In this document: piece by piece, positions 41,138 through 50,348 of the stretch
How the letters are laid out: each line of letters starts with the position of its first letter
Numbering within the stretch: the first letter of the stretch is position 1
NCBI GenBank assembly: GCA_002708315.1
Contig: PANC01000002.1
Coordinates: 1-50,380 of the forward strand
Reading direction: 5' to 3'
Source of the DNA: Lentimicrobiaceae bacterium
GTDB taxonomy: Bacteria > Bacteroidota > Bacteroidia > Bacteroidales > F082
Length of the DNA stretch: 50,380 bases
The notes under the pieces: model-generated
Database searches by the model: none
What the model was told of the DNA's origin: nothing
The model's input: only the letters and a program-made list of their open reading frames with translations
Made by a program: the position numbers and the translations under genes

Positions 41138-42523
41138 ATGAATGATAGCAATGTAAAAGATCACTCTTTTTACTATCAAGAGCAAGTTGAATATTTTAGT
41201 AATGGGAATACTAAACCCATTCAGAATAGGGTAAATACACTACTAAAGTTATATAATCTGTTCAAAGAAAATGAATCTAATATTTATTCAGCACTCAATA
41301 AAGATCTTGGAAAATCAAATTTTGAATCATATGCCACAGAGTTAGGTATTGTTCTTAATGAAATTAAGTACCACATAAGAAACATAAAGTCATGGTCATC
41401 TCCAACCCATTCTGCAAATCCCATAACAAACTTTCCGGCCACAAGTTATACAGTTTATGAACCACTGGGCAATGTTCTTATAATTGCACCATGGAATTAT
41501 CCATTTCAATTACTTATGACACCTCTTATTGGTGCTATATCAGCCGGTAATACAGCAATACTTAAACCTTCGGAGATATCTTCTAATTCATCCAAACTTG
41601 TTAAGGATATTATAAATAATAACTTTGATCCTGGTTTAATAAAGGTGGTTGAGGGTGATAAATATATAACTCAAGATCTGTTGACATTTAACTTTAATCA
41701 TATTTTCTTCACTGGAAGTACAGAAGTAGGTAAAATAATATATAAATCTGCTGCAGAAAAAATGATTCCAGTTACCCTCGAACTTGGTGGGAAATCACCG
41801 TGCATAGTAGACTCAAAAATAAATCTGCAATTAGCGGCAAAAAGAATCATTTGGGGCAAACTAATTAACGCTGGCCAAACATGTATTGCGCCTGACTACA
41901 TACTTGTTAATAAAGAGGTAAAAAGCAAACTGATTAATGAGTTAATATTAGCAATAATCAACTTTTATGGCAATGACGCATCTCTTAGTAAAGATTATCC
42001 ACGCATAATAAATGAATCTAATGTACTGCGTTTGTCAAACCTCACAGATAATACTAAAATTGTATACGGAGGCAAGTATAATACCGAGGAGTGTTATTTT
42101 GAACCAACATTAATAGATAATGTTGATATAAACTCTCCAATTATGAGCCAAGAAATATTTGGTCCCATACTACCCATTATTACTTATGACACACTTGACC
42201 AAGCAATAGATATAGTTAAGTCCAAGGAGAAACCTCTTGCACTTTATTTCTTTTCTAATTGTAAACAAAATCAGAATAGGATATTAAATGAAATAAGCTG
42301 TGGAGGGGTAACAATAAATGATACTATAGTGCACTTTGTGAGTAATAAGCTTCCTTTTGGAGGTATTGGAAATAGCGGAATAGGCAAGTATCATGGTAAA
42401 TACTCATTCTTAACCTTTTCAAATCAAAAGCCTGTTGTTCGAAAGAAAACTTGGCTTGATATACCAATAAGGTATGCGCCATTTAAGAGTAAGCTAAAAA
42501 TAGTAAAAATGCTATTGGGCTAG
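41138..42523 (+). CDS. Aldehyde dehydrogenase (class 3-like)
   Basis: The 461-residue enzyme oxidises aldehydes with NAD(P). The length and the absence of the longer N-terminal part of class 1/2 point to the class 3 (ALDH3) group that often acts on fatty or aromatic aldehydes. Motifs are APWNYP (about 117-122), FTGSTEVG (about 191-198), the catalytic base Glu215 in LELGGKSP and the nucleophile Cys249 in NAGQTCIAPDY. The frame is open to an ATG at 41075 inside the TPR gene; I use 41138, which gives the normal N-terminus and a 28-base gap. The C-terminus contains a short basic hydrophobic tail (PIRYAPFKSKLKIVKMLLG), possibly for membrane contact. Confidence 0.93.
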   Translation: MNDSNVKDHSFYYQEQVEYFSNGNTKPIQNRVNTLLKLYNLFKENESNIYSALNKDLGKSNFESYATELGIVLNEIKYHIRNIKSWSSPTHSANPITNFPATSYTVYEPLGNVLIIAPWNYPFQLLMTPLIGAISAGNTAILKPSEISSNSSKLVKDIINNNFDPGLIKVVEGDKYITQDLLTFNFNHIFFTGSTEVGKIIYKSAAEKMIPVTLELGGKSPCIVDSKINLQLAAKRIIWGKLINAGQTCIAPDYILVNKEVKSKLINELILAIINFYGNDASLSKDYPRIINESNVLRLSNLTDNTKIVYGGKYNTEECYFEPTLIDNVDINSPIMSQEIFGPILPIITYDTLDQAIDIVKSKEKPLALYFFSNCKQNQNRILNEISCGGVTINDTIVHFVSNKLPFGGIGNSGIGKYHGKYSFLTFSNQKPVVRKKTWLDIPIRYAPFKSKLKIVKMLLG

Positions 42524-42544
42524 TTTGTATAGGTCATCTCAAGT

Positions 42545-43174
42545 CTATGGTATTCCCATATACTTATGACTTTGAAGAGACATTCGCCATTGTGGATTAT
42601 TCATTATGTATTCCGTAAGAATAGGCATTATATCATCGGCAACGCTCCATTCTGGCTGAAGAAAAAGAAGAGCATCATTATTTACAAGCTCAGCATTTCT
42701 TTCTGCCCATTCAAGATCTCCTTTATGCTGGATAATAACCTTTAGCTCATGTGCGCGTTCATAAATATTGCCCTTTGGTGGAGAGTACTTTTTTGGAGAT
42801 AAGCAAATCCAATCCCAGCTACCTGACAAGGGGTGTGCACCCGAGGTTTCTATCATCGTCAAAATATCATTTTCCTTGAGCTTATTTGTAAAATAATCAA
42901 GGGGGTATAAAGAGGGCTCACCACCAGTTACAACAACAGTATCCGCACTATTTGCTTTAATATTTAAAATAACACTAGCAACATCTTTAGGTGGAAATAA
43001 ATCCTCATTCCAAGATTCCTTAATATCGCACCAAGAACAGCCAACATCACAACCACCCAACCTAACAAAGTAGGCAGCCCTTCCCATGTTATAGCCTTCT
43101 CCTTGCAGGGTGTAAAATTCTTCCATTATGGGTAGAATCTTGCCACCTTTTAAAATGTCACTATCTTTTGCCAT
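42545..43174 (-). CDS. queE: 7-carboxy-7-deazaguanine synthase QueE
   Basis: QueE is a radical SAM enzyme of queuosine synthesis that converts 6-carboxytetrahydropterin into 7-carboxy-7-deazaguanine. The 209-residue protein has the compact QueE layout: FYTLQGEGYNMGRAAYFVRLGG, then the [4Fe-4S] cysteines Cys42, Cys46 and Cys49 (CDVGCSWCD), TGGEPSLYP, and ETSGAHPLSG. The cysteine spacing CX3CX2C is the radical SAM type. Its ATG at 43174 directly abuts the stop of the upstream T9SS gene (43175), so translation is likely coupled. No queC, queD or queF is in the window. Confidence 0.93.
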   Translation of the reverse strand: MAKDSDILKGGKILPIMEEFYTLQGEGYNMGRAAYFVRLGGCDVGCSWCDIKESWNEDLFPPKDVASVILNIKANSADTVVVTGGEPSLYPLDYFTNKLKENDILTMIETSGAHPLSGSWDWICLSPKKYSPPKGNIYERAHELKVIIQHKGDLEWAERNAELVNNDALLFLQPEWSVADDIMPILTEYIMNNPQWRMSLQSHKYMGIP

Positions 43175-44431
43175 CTATATTTTAATAAATTTTTTCTCAA
43201 CAACGTGATTTGGAGAATACATCCTTATAAAGTAGACTCCATCTTTATAATTACTTACCTTAAGCTTAACCTTAGCTCTACCCGATTTCTTACTCATGGT
43301 TATGTTATTATCAGATATTTTATTACCCAAGGAATCATATATCTCTAACTGATACAAACCAATAGGTAAACCTGTTATATTAATTGTAAGTTTACCTGTA
43401 TTAATTGGATTTGGACTTAATGAGAAGTCAAATACACCCTCATACTCCTCTCCCACTCCAGATGGAGAAGATGACGTCCATATGCTAGAGTTGAAATCAT
43501 ATGCAGATTGCGAAAAAAGCGCATTACCTTCGGATGTCAGCACTTCATTTCTTCCCAGTGTATAACATACTGCTTCTGTTTGGCTTGCCAAAATATTAGG
43601 CATATCTATGCGGCGCTTATTTCCATTTAAATAATTATTTCCATCATAATCAAAAAGCAACCATATAAAAGGAACATATGTTTGATTCACATATCCCACA
43701 AGTGTTATTTCTTTACTCTCAACATTTAAATCAGCACCAGTAATTAAGCCCTTAGAATCAAAACTTGATACTAATTGAGCTGTATATTCGCCAGATGATT
43801 TTGGTAGGTTATACAGCTTACATCTTTGATCACCACGATTCTTTGAGAAAAGGTATAATGAATCATCCTTTGCTATAAATGCTTCACAATCATAATTATG
43901 ATTCTTGGATATCTTTTCTTTTCCAGAGTAATCAGAGTATGAAAACCATATTTTTTCAGCAGTTACATAATCATTACCCGTAAGAGGAATATCTGATAAA
44001 CTTACCTTGTAAATCACCAAGTCATCTCTGGTTCCAGCATTATTTCCAAAATCACCAATGTAAATATGGTCAGCATCCATGGCAAGTGACTCCCAATCAA
44101 TATTTTGAGCATTACTTACAGTTATTCTTTGAACAATCTCTCCACTAATTGTATCAAAAGCATAAAGAGCCGGCAATCCTCCACTATCGTTTATGGTCCA
44201 TAATTTTCCATTAAAAAATGCTAATCCAGAGGTTTCGTCCAGTTCCGAGGGTAATAGATACCTCAATGGTGGATTAAATAATGTAATATTATAATCACAA
44301 GAACCATCATTTATTGTAGCTTCTGAATTATAATTATTTGCTCTGGGGTCCGTACATCCGCTTATTTGAGAATAAGATGTTTTAGATATGGTAAATGCAA
44401 AAAATGCAACAATAAAATATTTTATTTTCAT
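43175..44431 (-). CDS. Secreted beta-propeller-like protein with T9SS sorting domain
   Basis: The 418-residue product has a signal peptide ending SYSQ (about 20), then a short module GCTDPRANNYNSEATINDGSCDY (about 25-47). This Cys-bounded motif is common in secreted Bacteroidota proteins and is often described as adhesion-like. The middle region (about 50-325) repeats blades such as LDETSGLAFFNGKLWTINDSGG and DIDWESLAMDADHIYIGDFGNN, like SdiA-regulated-type propellers. The C-terminal 80 residues (FSLSPNPINTGKLTI to VEKKFIKI) are a type A T9SS sorting domain. It should be secreted through the T9SS and cleaved. Its stop touches the queE start. Confidence 0.85.
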   Translation of the reverse strand: MKIKYFIVAFFAFTISKTSYSQISGCTDPRANNYNSEATINDGSCDYNITLFNPPLRYLLPSELDETSGLAFFNGKLWTINDSGGLPALYAFDTISGEIVQRITVSNAQNIDWESLAMDADHIYIGDFGNNAGTRDDLVIYKVSLSDIPLTGNDYVTAEKIWFSYSDYSGKEKISKNHNYDCEAFIAKDDSLYLFSKNRGDQRCKLYNLPKSSGEYTAQLVSSFDSKGLITGADLNVESKEITLVGYVNQTYVPFIWLLFDYDGNNYLNGNKRRIDMPNILASQTEAVCYTLGRNEVLTSEGNALFSQSAYDFNSSIWTSSSPSGVGEEYEGVFDFSLSPNPINTGKLTINITGLPIGLYQLEIYDSLGNKISDNNITMSKKSGRAKVKLKVSNYKDGVYFIRMYSPNHVVEKKFIKI

Positions 44432-44513
44432 AACCTAAAAATACAAAAGTTAAAGAGGCTATCTAAATGACAACCTTTAATTGTAAAAATGATTGATTAT
44501 ACTTTTATTACAA

Positions 44514-45395
44514 CTACCTGCGACTTTGTTTAAAAGATTGCAGGGTGTTTTTTAGTAGCATCGCAATGGTCATTGGCCCAACACCTCCAGGCACTGGTGT
44601 TATAGCAGATACTTTCTCGCTAACCCCTTCGTATTCGACGTCACCCACCAGTATATACCCTTTTTCATTATCTGCAGGTATTCTATGGATTCCAACATCT
44701 ATTACAACTGCACCATCCTTTACCATATCAGCTGTAACAAATTGAGGAACGCCAATGGCACACATTAATATATCTGCCTGCTTAGTGATTTCTTTTAGGT
44801 TTTTGGTTCTGCTATGACAAACAGTTACCGTTGAGTTACCCGGGTCAGTTTTTTTTGACATAAGCATACTAAGTGGAGCACCAACAATATTAGACCTACC
44901 CAAAACAACACAATGCTTACCATCTGTTTTAATCTTGTTTCTTTTAAGTAATTCCATTACGCCAGCAGGCGTTGCTGAAACAAATGTTTCCTGACCTATT
45001 GACATTTTACCAACATTAAGAGGATGAAAACCATCCACATCCTTTCTAGGATCAATGCTTTCAATTACTTTATTTACATTTATGTGATTAGGTAATGGAA
45101 GTTGAACTATTACCCCATTAATTTCATCATCCTTATTGATAAAATCAATGACTTCAAGCAATTCTTCCTCTGTAGTTTCTTTGGGATACTTGTATACAGA
45201 AGAAGTTATGCCAACAGCTTTCGCAGCCCTCTCCTTACTGGCTACATATGTTTGACTAGCAGGATCTTCACCAACGATAATGGCAACCAAATGCGGAGAC
45301 TTGTCTTCATTATCAATAAATTCGGCTACCTCTGCCTTTATTTCATCTTTAACTTGTTTCGCACATGCCTTACCGTCTATTACTATTGCACTCAT
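44514..45395 (-). CDS. folD: Bifunctional methylene-THF dehydrogenase/methenyl-THF cyclohydrolase FolD
   Basis: FolD interconverts 5,10-methylene-THF and 10-formyl-THF in one-carbon metabolism. The 293 residues have the family signatures. Catalytic Lys54 and Tyr50 lie in QTYVASKERAAKAVG, QLPLP comes next, then PRKDVDGFHPLNVGKM, and the nucleotide-binding VVLGRSNIVGAPLSML and TPVPGGVGPMTIAML. Length is normal. It is 16 bases after ffh on the minus strand, an order often seen in Bacteroidota, and probably shares its promoter. Confidence 0.96.
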   Translation of the reverse strand: MSAIVIDGKACAKQVKDEIKAEVAEFIDNEDKSPHLVAIIVGEDPASQTYVASKERAAKAVGITSSVYKYPKETTEEELLEVIDFINKDDEINGVIVQLPLPNHINVNKVIESIDPRKDVDGFHPLNVGKMSIGQETFVSATPAGVMELLKRNKIKTDGKHCVVLGRSNIVGAPLSMLMSKKTDPGNSTVTVCHSRTKNLKEITKQADILMCAIGVPQFVTADMVKDGAVVIDVGIHRIPADNEKGYILVGDVEYEGVSEKVSAITPVPGGVGPMTIAMLLKNTLQSFKQSRR

Positions 45396-45411
45396 CTATT
45401 AAAACTTTATA

Positions 45412-46743
45412 TTATCTCTTTAATTGATTCATCATATTAGCCATCTTTCGACCTCCACCAGATGTCATCATTTTCATCATTTTACTTGTTTCTGAAAACT
45501 GCTTGATTAGCCTATTTACTTCTTGAATATCTGTACCTGCACCGATTGCTATCCGCTTGCGCCGTGAGCCATTGAGAATTTTTGGATTTTCACGCTCATC
45601 CATTGTCATTGAATATATAATAGCTTCAATTCCTTTGAAGGCATCATCATCAATATCTGCATCCTTAATAGCTTTACCTACGCCTGGAATCATTCCCATT
45701 AAATCCTTTACATTACCCATTTTCTTTATTTGCTGGATCTGCTTAAGAAAATCATTGAAGTTAAACTGATTTTTTGCAATCTTCTTTTGGAGTTTCCTAG
45801 CTTCTTCAACATCATATTGTTCCTGAGCTTTTTCTACAAGGGTAACAATATCGCCCATACCGAGTATCCTGTCAGCCATGCGAGAAGGGTGGAATAAATC
45901 AATGGCTTCCATTTTCTCACCAATACCAACAAATTTGATGGGTTTATTTACAACAGACTTTATTGTAAGTGCTGCACCACCTCTGGTATCTCCATCTAAC
46001 TTGGTAAGCACAACGCCATCAAAATCCAACCTATCATTAAATGCTTTTGCTGTATTTACAGCATCTTGCCCTGTCATTGCATCAACTACAAATAGTATCT
46101 CATCAGGGCCTATTGCTTTCTTAACAGATGAAATTTCATTCATCATCTCCTCGTCTACAGCAAGGCGACCTGCAGTATCAACAATTACTATATTATTACT
46201 ATTACTTTTTGCATGCTTAATTGCATTTTTCGCAATGTCAACAGGGCTCTTGTTACCTTCTTCACTATAGACTTCGACTCCAATTTGTTCACCTAAAACT
46301 TTTAACTGCTCAATAGCTGCTGGTCTGTATACATCACCAGCCACCATAAGAGGAGATTTACCTTGTTTGGTCTTTAAGTAATTTGCAAGTTTTGCAGAAA
46401 AGGTAGTTTTACCAGAACCCTGTAGACCAGCAATTAATATAATAGCTGGATTACCCTTAAGGTTAATATCCTCTTGCTCTCCACCCATAAGCTCAGCCAA
46501 CTCATCATGAACTATCTTAGTCATAAGTTCACCAGGCTTAACTGCAGTAAGAACATTTGCACCAAGAGCTTTCTCCTTAACTTCTGAAGTGAAATTTTTA
46601 GCTATTTTAAAGCTAACATCAGCCTCAATAAGTGCCTTACGAATTTCCTTTATAGACTCAGCGACATTAATTTCGGTAATCCTACCTTGTCCTTTTAGTA
46701 TTTTAAATGACCGATCTAGCCTGTCGGTTAATCCTTCAAACAT
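45412..46743 (-). CDS. ffh: Signal recognition particle protein Ffh
   Basis: Ffh (SRP54) binds signal sequences of membrane proteins at the ribosome and delivers them to FtsY and the Sec machinery. The 443-residue protein has an N domain (MFEGLTDRLDRSFKILKGQG), the GTPase P loop GLQGSGKTT (106-114), and DTAGRL and TKLDGDTRGGAAL motifs. A methionine-rich M domain lies at the C-terminus (SKMMKMMTSGGGRKMANMMNQLK), as needed to bind hydrophobic signal sequences and SRP RNA. Length is usual. The promoter element TATTTTTG is 20 bases upstream. folD follows on the same strand. Confidence 0.97.
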   Translation of the reverse strand: MFEGLTDRLDRSFKILKGQGRITEINVAESIKEIRKALIEADVSFKIAKNFTSEVKEKALGANVLTAVKPGELMTKIVHDELAELMGGEQEDINLKGNPAIILIAGLQGSGKTTFSAKLANYLKTKQGKSPLMVAGDVYRPAAIEQLKVLGEQIGVEVYSEEGNKSPVDIAKNAIKHAKSNSNNIVIVDTAGRLAVDEEMMNEISSVKKAIGPDEILFVVDAMTGQDAVNTAKAFNDRLDFDGVVLTKLDGDTRGGAALTIKSVVNKPIKFVGIGEKMEAIDLFHPSRMADRILGMGDIVTLVEKAQEQYDVEEARKLQKKIAKNQFNFNDFLKQIQQIKKMGNVKDLMGMIPGVGKAIKDADIDDDAFKGIEAIIYSMTMDERENPKILNGSRRKRIAIGAGTDIQEVNRLIKQFSETSKMMKMMTSGGGRKMANMMNQLKR

Positions 46744-46763
46744 ATAGCAATAATTTTAGCTGG

Positions 46764-46771
46764 CAAAAATA
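46764..46771 (-). promoter_or_regulatory. -7 promoter element for ffh-folD
   Basis: The minus strand reads TATTTTTG, an exact TAnnTTTG match, 20 bases before the ffh ATG. Confidence 0.6.
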
Positions 46772-47010
46772 ATAAAGATTGATGAGTTAACGAGCTATTT
46801 GATTAACTCATAGATACTTTTTATGAAAAACTACTTAAGTTTATGAACATTTACTGTATTTAAAATAAAATTCAGTAATAATTTTTGGTAATTATTTTTA
46901 TCTTCTTAAGAAATAATCATTCATATAATTACCTAAGGTACTGTAGAACTTAAACCTAGACCTAGATTCTAGTATTACAAGGGAATTTTTATTAATAATG
47001 ATTATATAGC

Positions 47011-47044
47011 AAAAAATCCTGTTGGAGAAATATCCAACAGGATT
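47011..47044 (-). terminator. Intrinsic terminator of the large subtilase gene
   Basis: AATCCTGTTGGA (47015-47026) and TCCAACAGGATT (47033-47044) form a perfect 12-base stem with a 6-base loop. On the minus strand it is followed by a run of six T (47011-47016, overlapping the end of the stem), which fits an intrinsic terminator 25 bases after the stop at 47070. Confidence 0.9.
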
Positions 47045-47069
47045 CAAAGAAATAAAATATCATTGTTAC

Positions 47070-50000
47070 CTAATGTTTTATCATCAGTCTGCTAACTCCA
47101 TAGTTCATATCTGAACTAATCACTACTGTATAAATACCATCTGGATAGTTAGATGCAGAAATTGTAGCTTTAAAGATATCTCCTTTCATATTAAAATCTT
47201 GACTGAAAACAACTTTCCCATCTAGGCTAATCACTTTTACCACAATATTATCGCTGACAATGTCATCAGTCTTTATGGTAAAATAGTTGCTTGTCGGATT
47301 TGGAATGAGACTAAAACCTATACTTGTTAATGAATTTTCTCCTACTGAAGAACAATCCAATACTTCTAATGAAACATCAGAAACCACAACTTCAGAACAT
47401 GGGTATTCTGGGTAAACAGATAGTGTTAAAATTACATTACCTACAGCTCCATCATTGTTTCCAGGGTTATAATCTGTGTAGAGTGAGGTATTATCTACAA
47501 ATGATCCATCTCCGTTCGATGTCCACATTAATGAAGTGTAATTTTCAGCATATCCATCAACTGTGAACGAACCATCTTTACAAACAGAACCACTATTTCC
47601 TGCATTGGCAAATGCATTTGGAGAAATTCCCAATTCTACTTCATCAAAACCCATCTCGCAGCCATCAATAAAATATGCTGTAAGCGTAAGTGTAGCTCCA
47701 TTATTAACTATATCTTCTGTACCAGGAGTATATATTGTTGATACGGCATTTGAATCCTCAAATTCACCATCTCCTGAAGTAGTCCATTCATGCGATGTTG
47801 ATTCTTCAACAGAACCTGTAACTGATACTGGCATACCTGCGCAAGAACTCATATCCTCACCTGCATTGATAGTTGGCATAGGGTCTATTAACAATGTTAA
47901 TTGGTCAAGTTCTGGTGTAGCGCATGGTGCTATTGGAAATGCTGTAAGTGTAATAACCACATTGCCAATATTCATATCATCTTCACCAGGTGTATAAACA
48001 GGATTAGAAATGGTTATATCATCAAAAGTACCATCACCACTTGTTGACCATTCCATACCTTCATTATTTTGAACAATTCCTTCCAATTGGTAGGGCATAT
48101 TACCACAGGTTATACCATCATCACCTGCATCTGAAAGGGGTGCAGTGGCAAACGAAATAATCATATCATCCTTTGCATCATCAACACATGGAGCAATTGG
48201 ACTTACAACAAGACTTACTTTAACCTGGCCATCTTCAATATCACCAGACCCTGGAGTATAAACTGCATCTAATAATGAAGGATCATCAAATGAGCCATCT
48301 CCTCTGGTTATCCATGTATGAGAACCATAGTTCTCCGCATAACCATCAAGCTGAGCAGAAGCCTCTCCACATATTACAAAATCATCCCCTGCATCTGAAA
48401 TGGGTGAACTGACAATATTAACGGACATAATATCACTCACAGAATCTGTTGATGGTGCAATCCCATATGCTGTTAACTCTAATATTACAGATCCATTCTC
48501 AATATCAGATGTTCCAAGGGTGTAAACTGGATCCAAAAGAGTAGGATCATTAAAAACTCCATCTCCAAAAGATCTCCATAGGCTTGATCCTATATTGTTT
48601 CCAGTTCCGTTTAGTTGAGCGTCAATAGCACCATCACAAACATCAACATCTGGACCTGCAGATACTGTAGGCAGTGATATTGTATTTGTCACTCCACTAA
48701 TAATAATTGAAAAAGCCTGACTTCCACCCTCCAGAATACCATCATGATCCACAGCAACAGTATAATCACCAGGTGTAGGGTTTTCAATCCAAACAACTTC
48801 CACATTATCTACATTATTCTCACTATTATTTGTAGCTATAGAACCGGGTGATAAGGGATTTAATTTCCATGGAAAGTAAGTATTACCATTGGACGTCAAT
48901 CTCAAGTCCAAATCATTAATCAGCATTGCATCTATTGGATCTAACTCTGGTGAAACTGGCTGACCCGGTAAATCTGTCCAACAAATTGTAACTTTCAAAT
49001 CCTCTGTCCCATCAACAGTTAAAACCATTTCATAAATACCACTTTCACCTAAAACAACTTCATCTATTACATTAATTGTTTCATCTTCACTTATTCTTAG
49101 TGCAGCCTCTTTTGTATTCATTAATCCCCAGCCAAACTGATAATCAGGTCCGTCCTGTGGACCGGCCTCATCTGCTGTATGAATTAATAACCCCTTAACA
49201 GTTGCTGCAAGCATTTGCTCTCCAGTTCCTTTAAGATCCTCCCAATGTTGATGCAACAATACTATTGATCCTGTTGCAGAAGGTGCAGACATCGATGTAC
49301 CACTAGAAGATGTGTAAGCATTATTACTCGAATTATCGCAAGAATATAAGCTAACTCCATTTGCAACAATATCAGGTTTTACACGACCATCATCCGCAGG
49401 GCCCCATGAGCTAAAAGAACTCATATTAACACTACCAGGTCCATTATAACCACCTTGTATATCCTCAACAGCACCAACCGTAAGCACGTTTTTCGAAATT
49501 CCACCATGGGCTATGCAATCATATGGACCATCTTTTGGATATTGACCTCCGTTTGGACCCTCATTGCGATCATTACCTGCAGATTTTACAATGAGGTAAT
49601 AAGGAGCATTAAATGCTATCTGATCCCAATTCTTAGACTCCGAATCATAAAACCCAAATTTATAATCTTCTTGGGTACTTACACTTGGAGTACCATACCA
49701 AGTATAACCACCCCCACTCCATGACCATCCTCGGGCATAGCCATATGAGTGATTCGAAACCATGGCACCAGCTGCTGCCTCAGAGGCCATTTCTGAGTTA
49801 TCAGAATTCCAGTCAAAAGCTCTCAAGTTTGCATTATAAGCCATTCCCTTAGCTGAAGACGAAACACCAGCAGCCATAATCGTGCCTGCAACATGGGTTG
49901 CATGCCAGTTAGTCCCTGTAGGATTATCGCCTTGTACAACACGGCCTCCAAATTCTGTGTGAGAAAGTCTCACTCCACCTCCGTCCCACTCTCTTGGAAC

Positions 50001-50348
50001 CATTCCAGTTCCATCTAGTGACAAACCGGATCCTCCACCGGAATATACCTTATCTGTTGATATGGTTTTAGCTGAATTCCTATTATCAGTCTTGTAATAC
50101 ATTGGTATGCCTTCTTCACTGATTTTTTGAAGCTCAAAAAATACTCCCTTATCATTTTCATACATCACAGGGATATTATTCTCTTTGGCAAACTCTTCAG
50201 CGTAAGCTCTTTTTATTTGATAATCTGTAGCTTCCTTTTCAGATATTCTCATGAGCTCTTCAACATTGGTTGATATTTGAGCTGATATATTTGAAAAAAC
50301 TAAAATATAGCTAACTAAAAATAAAATTCTAAATGTTAATTTTATCAT
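47070..50348 (-). CDS. Large secreted subtilase (S8) with five Ig-like repeats and T9SS sorting domain
   Basis: The 1092-residue protein has a signal peptide (about 1-24, ending ISAQ) and a short propeptide. The S8 domain has Asp122 (REWDGGG), His149 (WHATHVAG, where HGTHV is canonical), Asn259 (SAGNDRNE) and Ser352 (SGTSMSAP); the full triad suggests activity. A beta-sandwich domain (about 425-552) resembles a P or CUB-like domain. Five repeats follow, starting near residues 563, 652, 740, 828 and 914. Each has AGxD-type start, a Cys, W..GDGxFxD, YxPGxxD and often a final Cys. The C-terminal about 88 residues (FSLIPNPTSNYFTI onwards) are a T9SS sorting domain. The repeats probably form a stalk. 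It has a strong terminator downstream. Confidence 0.93.
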   Translation of the reverse strand: MIKLTFRILFLVSYILVFSNISAQISTNVEELMRISEKEATDYQIKRAYAEEFAKENNIPVMYENDKGVFFELQKISEEGIPMYYKTDNRNSAKTISTDKVYSGGGSGLSLDGTGMVPREWDGGGVRLSHTEFGGRVVQGDNPTGTNWHATHVAGTIMAAGVSSSAKGMAYNANLRAFDWNSDNSEMASEAAAGAMVSNHSYGYARGWSWSGGGYTWYGTPSVSTQEDYKFGFYDSESKNWDQIAFNAPYYLIVKSAGNDRNEGPNGGQYPKDGPYDCIAHGGISKNVLTVGAVEDIQGGYNGPGSVNMSSFSSWGPADDGRVKPDIVANGVSLYSCDNSSNNAYTSSSGTSMSAPSATGSIVLLHQHWEDLKGTGEQMLAATVKGLLIHTADEAGPQDGPDYQFGWGLMNTKEAALRISEDETINVIDEVVLGESGIYEMVLTVDGTEDLKVTICWTDLPGQPVSPELDPIDAMLINDLDLRLTSNGNTYFPWKLNPLSPGSIATNNSENNVDNVEVVWIENPTPGDYTVAVDHDGILEGGSQAFSIIISGVTNTISLPTVSAGPDVDVCDGAIDAQLNGTGNNIGSSLWRSFGDGVFNDPTLLDPVYTLGTSDIENGSVILELTAYGIAPSTDSVSDIMSVNIVSSPISDAGDDFVICGEASAQLDGYAENYGSHTWITRGDGSFDDPSLLDAVYTPGSGDIEDGQVKVSLVVSPIAPCVDDAKDDMIISFATAPLSDAGDDGITCGNMPYQLEGIVQNNEGMEWSTSGDGTFDDITISNPVYTPGEDDMNIGNVVITLTAFPIAPCATPELDQLTLLIDPMPTINAGEDMSSCAGMPVSVTGSVEESTSHEWTTSGDGEFEDSNAVSTIYTPGTEDIVNNGATLTLTAYFIDGCEMGFDEVELGISPNAFANAGNSGSVCKDGSFTVDGYAENYTSLMWTSNGDGSFVDNTSLYTDYNPGNNDGAVGNVILTLSVYPEYPCSEVVVSDVSLEVLDCSSVGENSLTSIGFSLIPNPTSNYFTIKTDDIVSDNIVVKVISLDGKVVFSQDFNMKGDIFKATISASNYPDGIYTVVISSDMNYGVSRLMIKH

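Larger units (their letters stand above)
46744..47069. other. Intergenic region between the ffh and large subtilase genes
   Basis: This stretch of 326 bases holds no credible ORF. It contains the ffh promoter element at 46764-46771 at its left end and the terminator of the subtilase at 47011-47044 at its right end. The middle (about 46800-46990) is AT-rich and shows no RNA gene that I recognise; CTTAAG occurs twice and a short repeat CCTAGA occurs near 46957. Confidence 0.5.

Noticed and set aside
45878-46270. Plus-strand ORF of 130 codons
   Set aside because: It is antisense to the GTPase domain of ffh and has no independent protein-like features.
47563-47997. Plus-strand ORF of 144 codons
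   Set aside because: It is antisense to the Ser/Thr/Gly-rich repeat region of the large subtilase; long opposite-frame ORFs are expected there.
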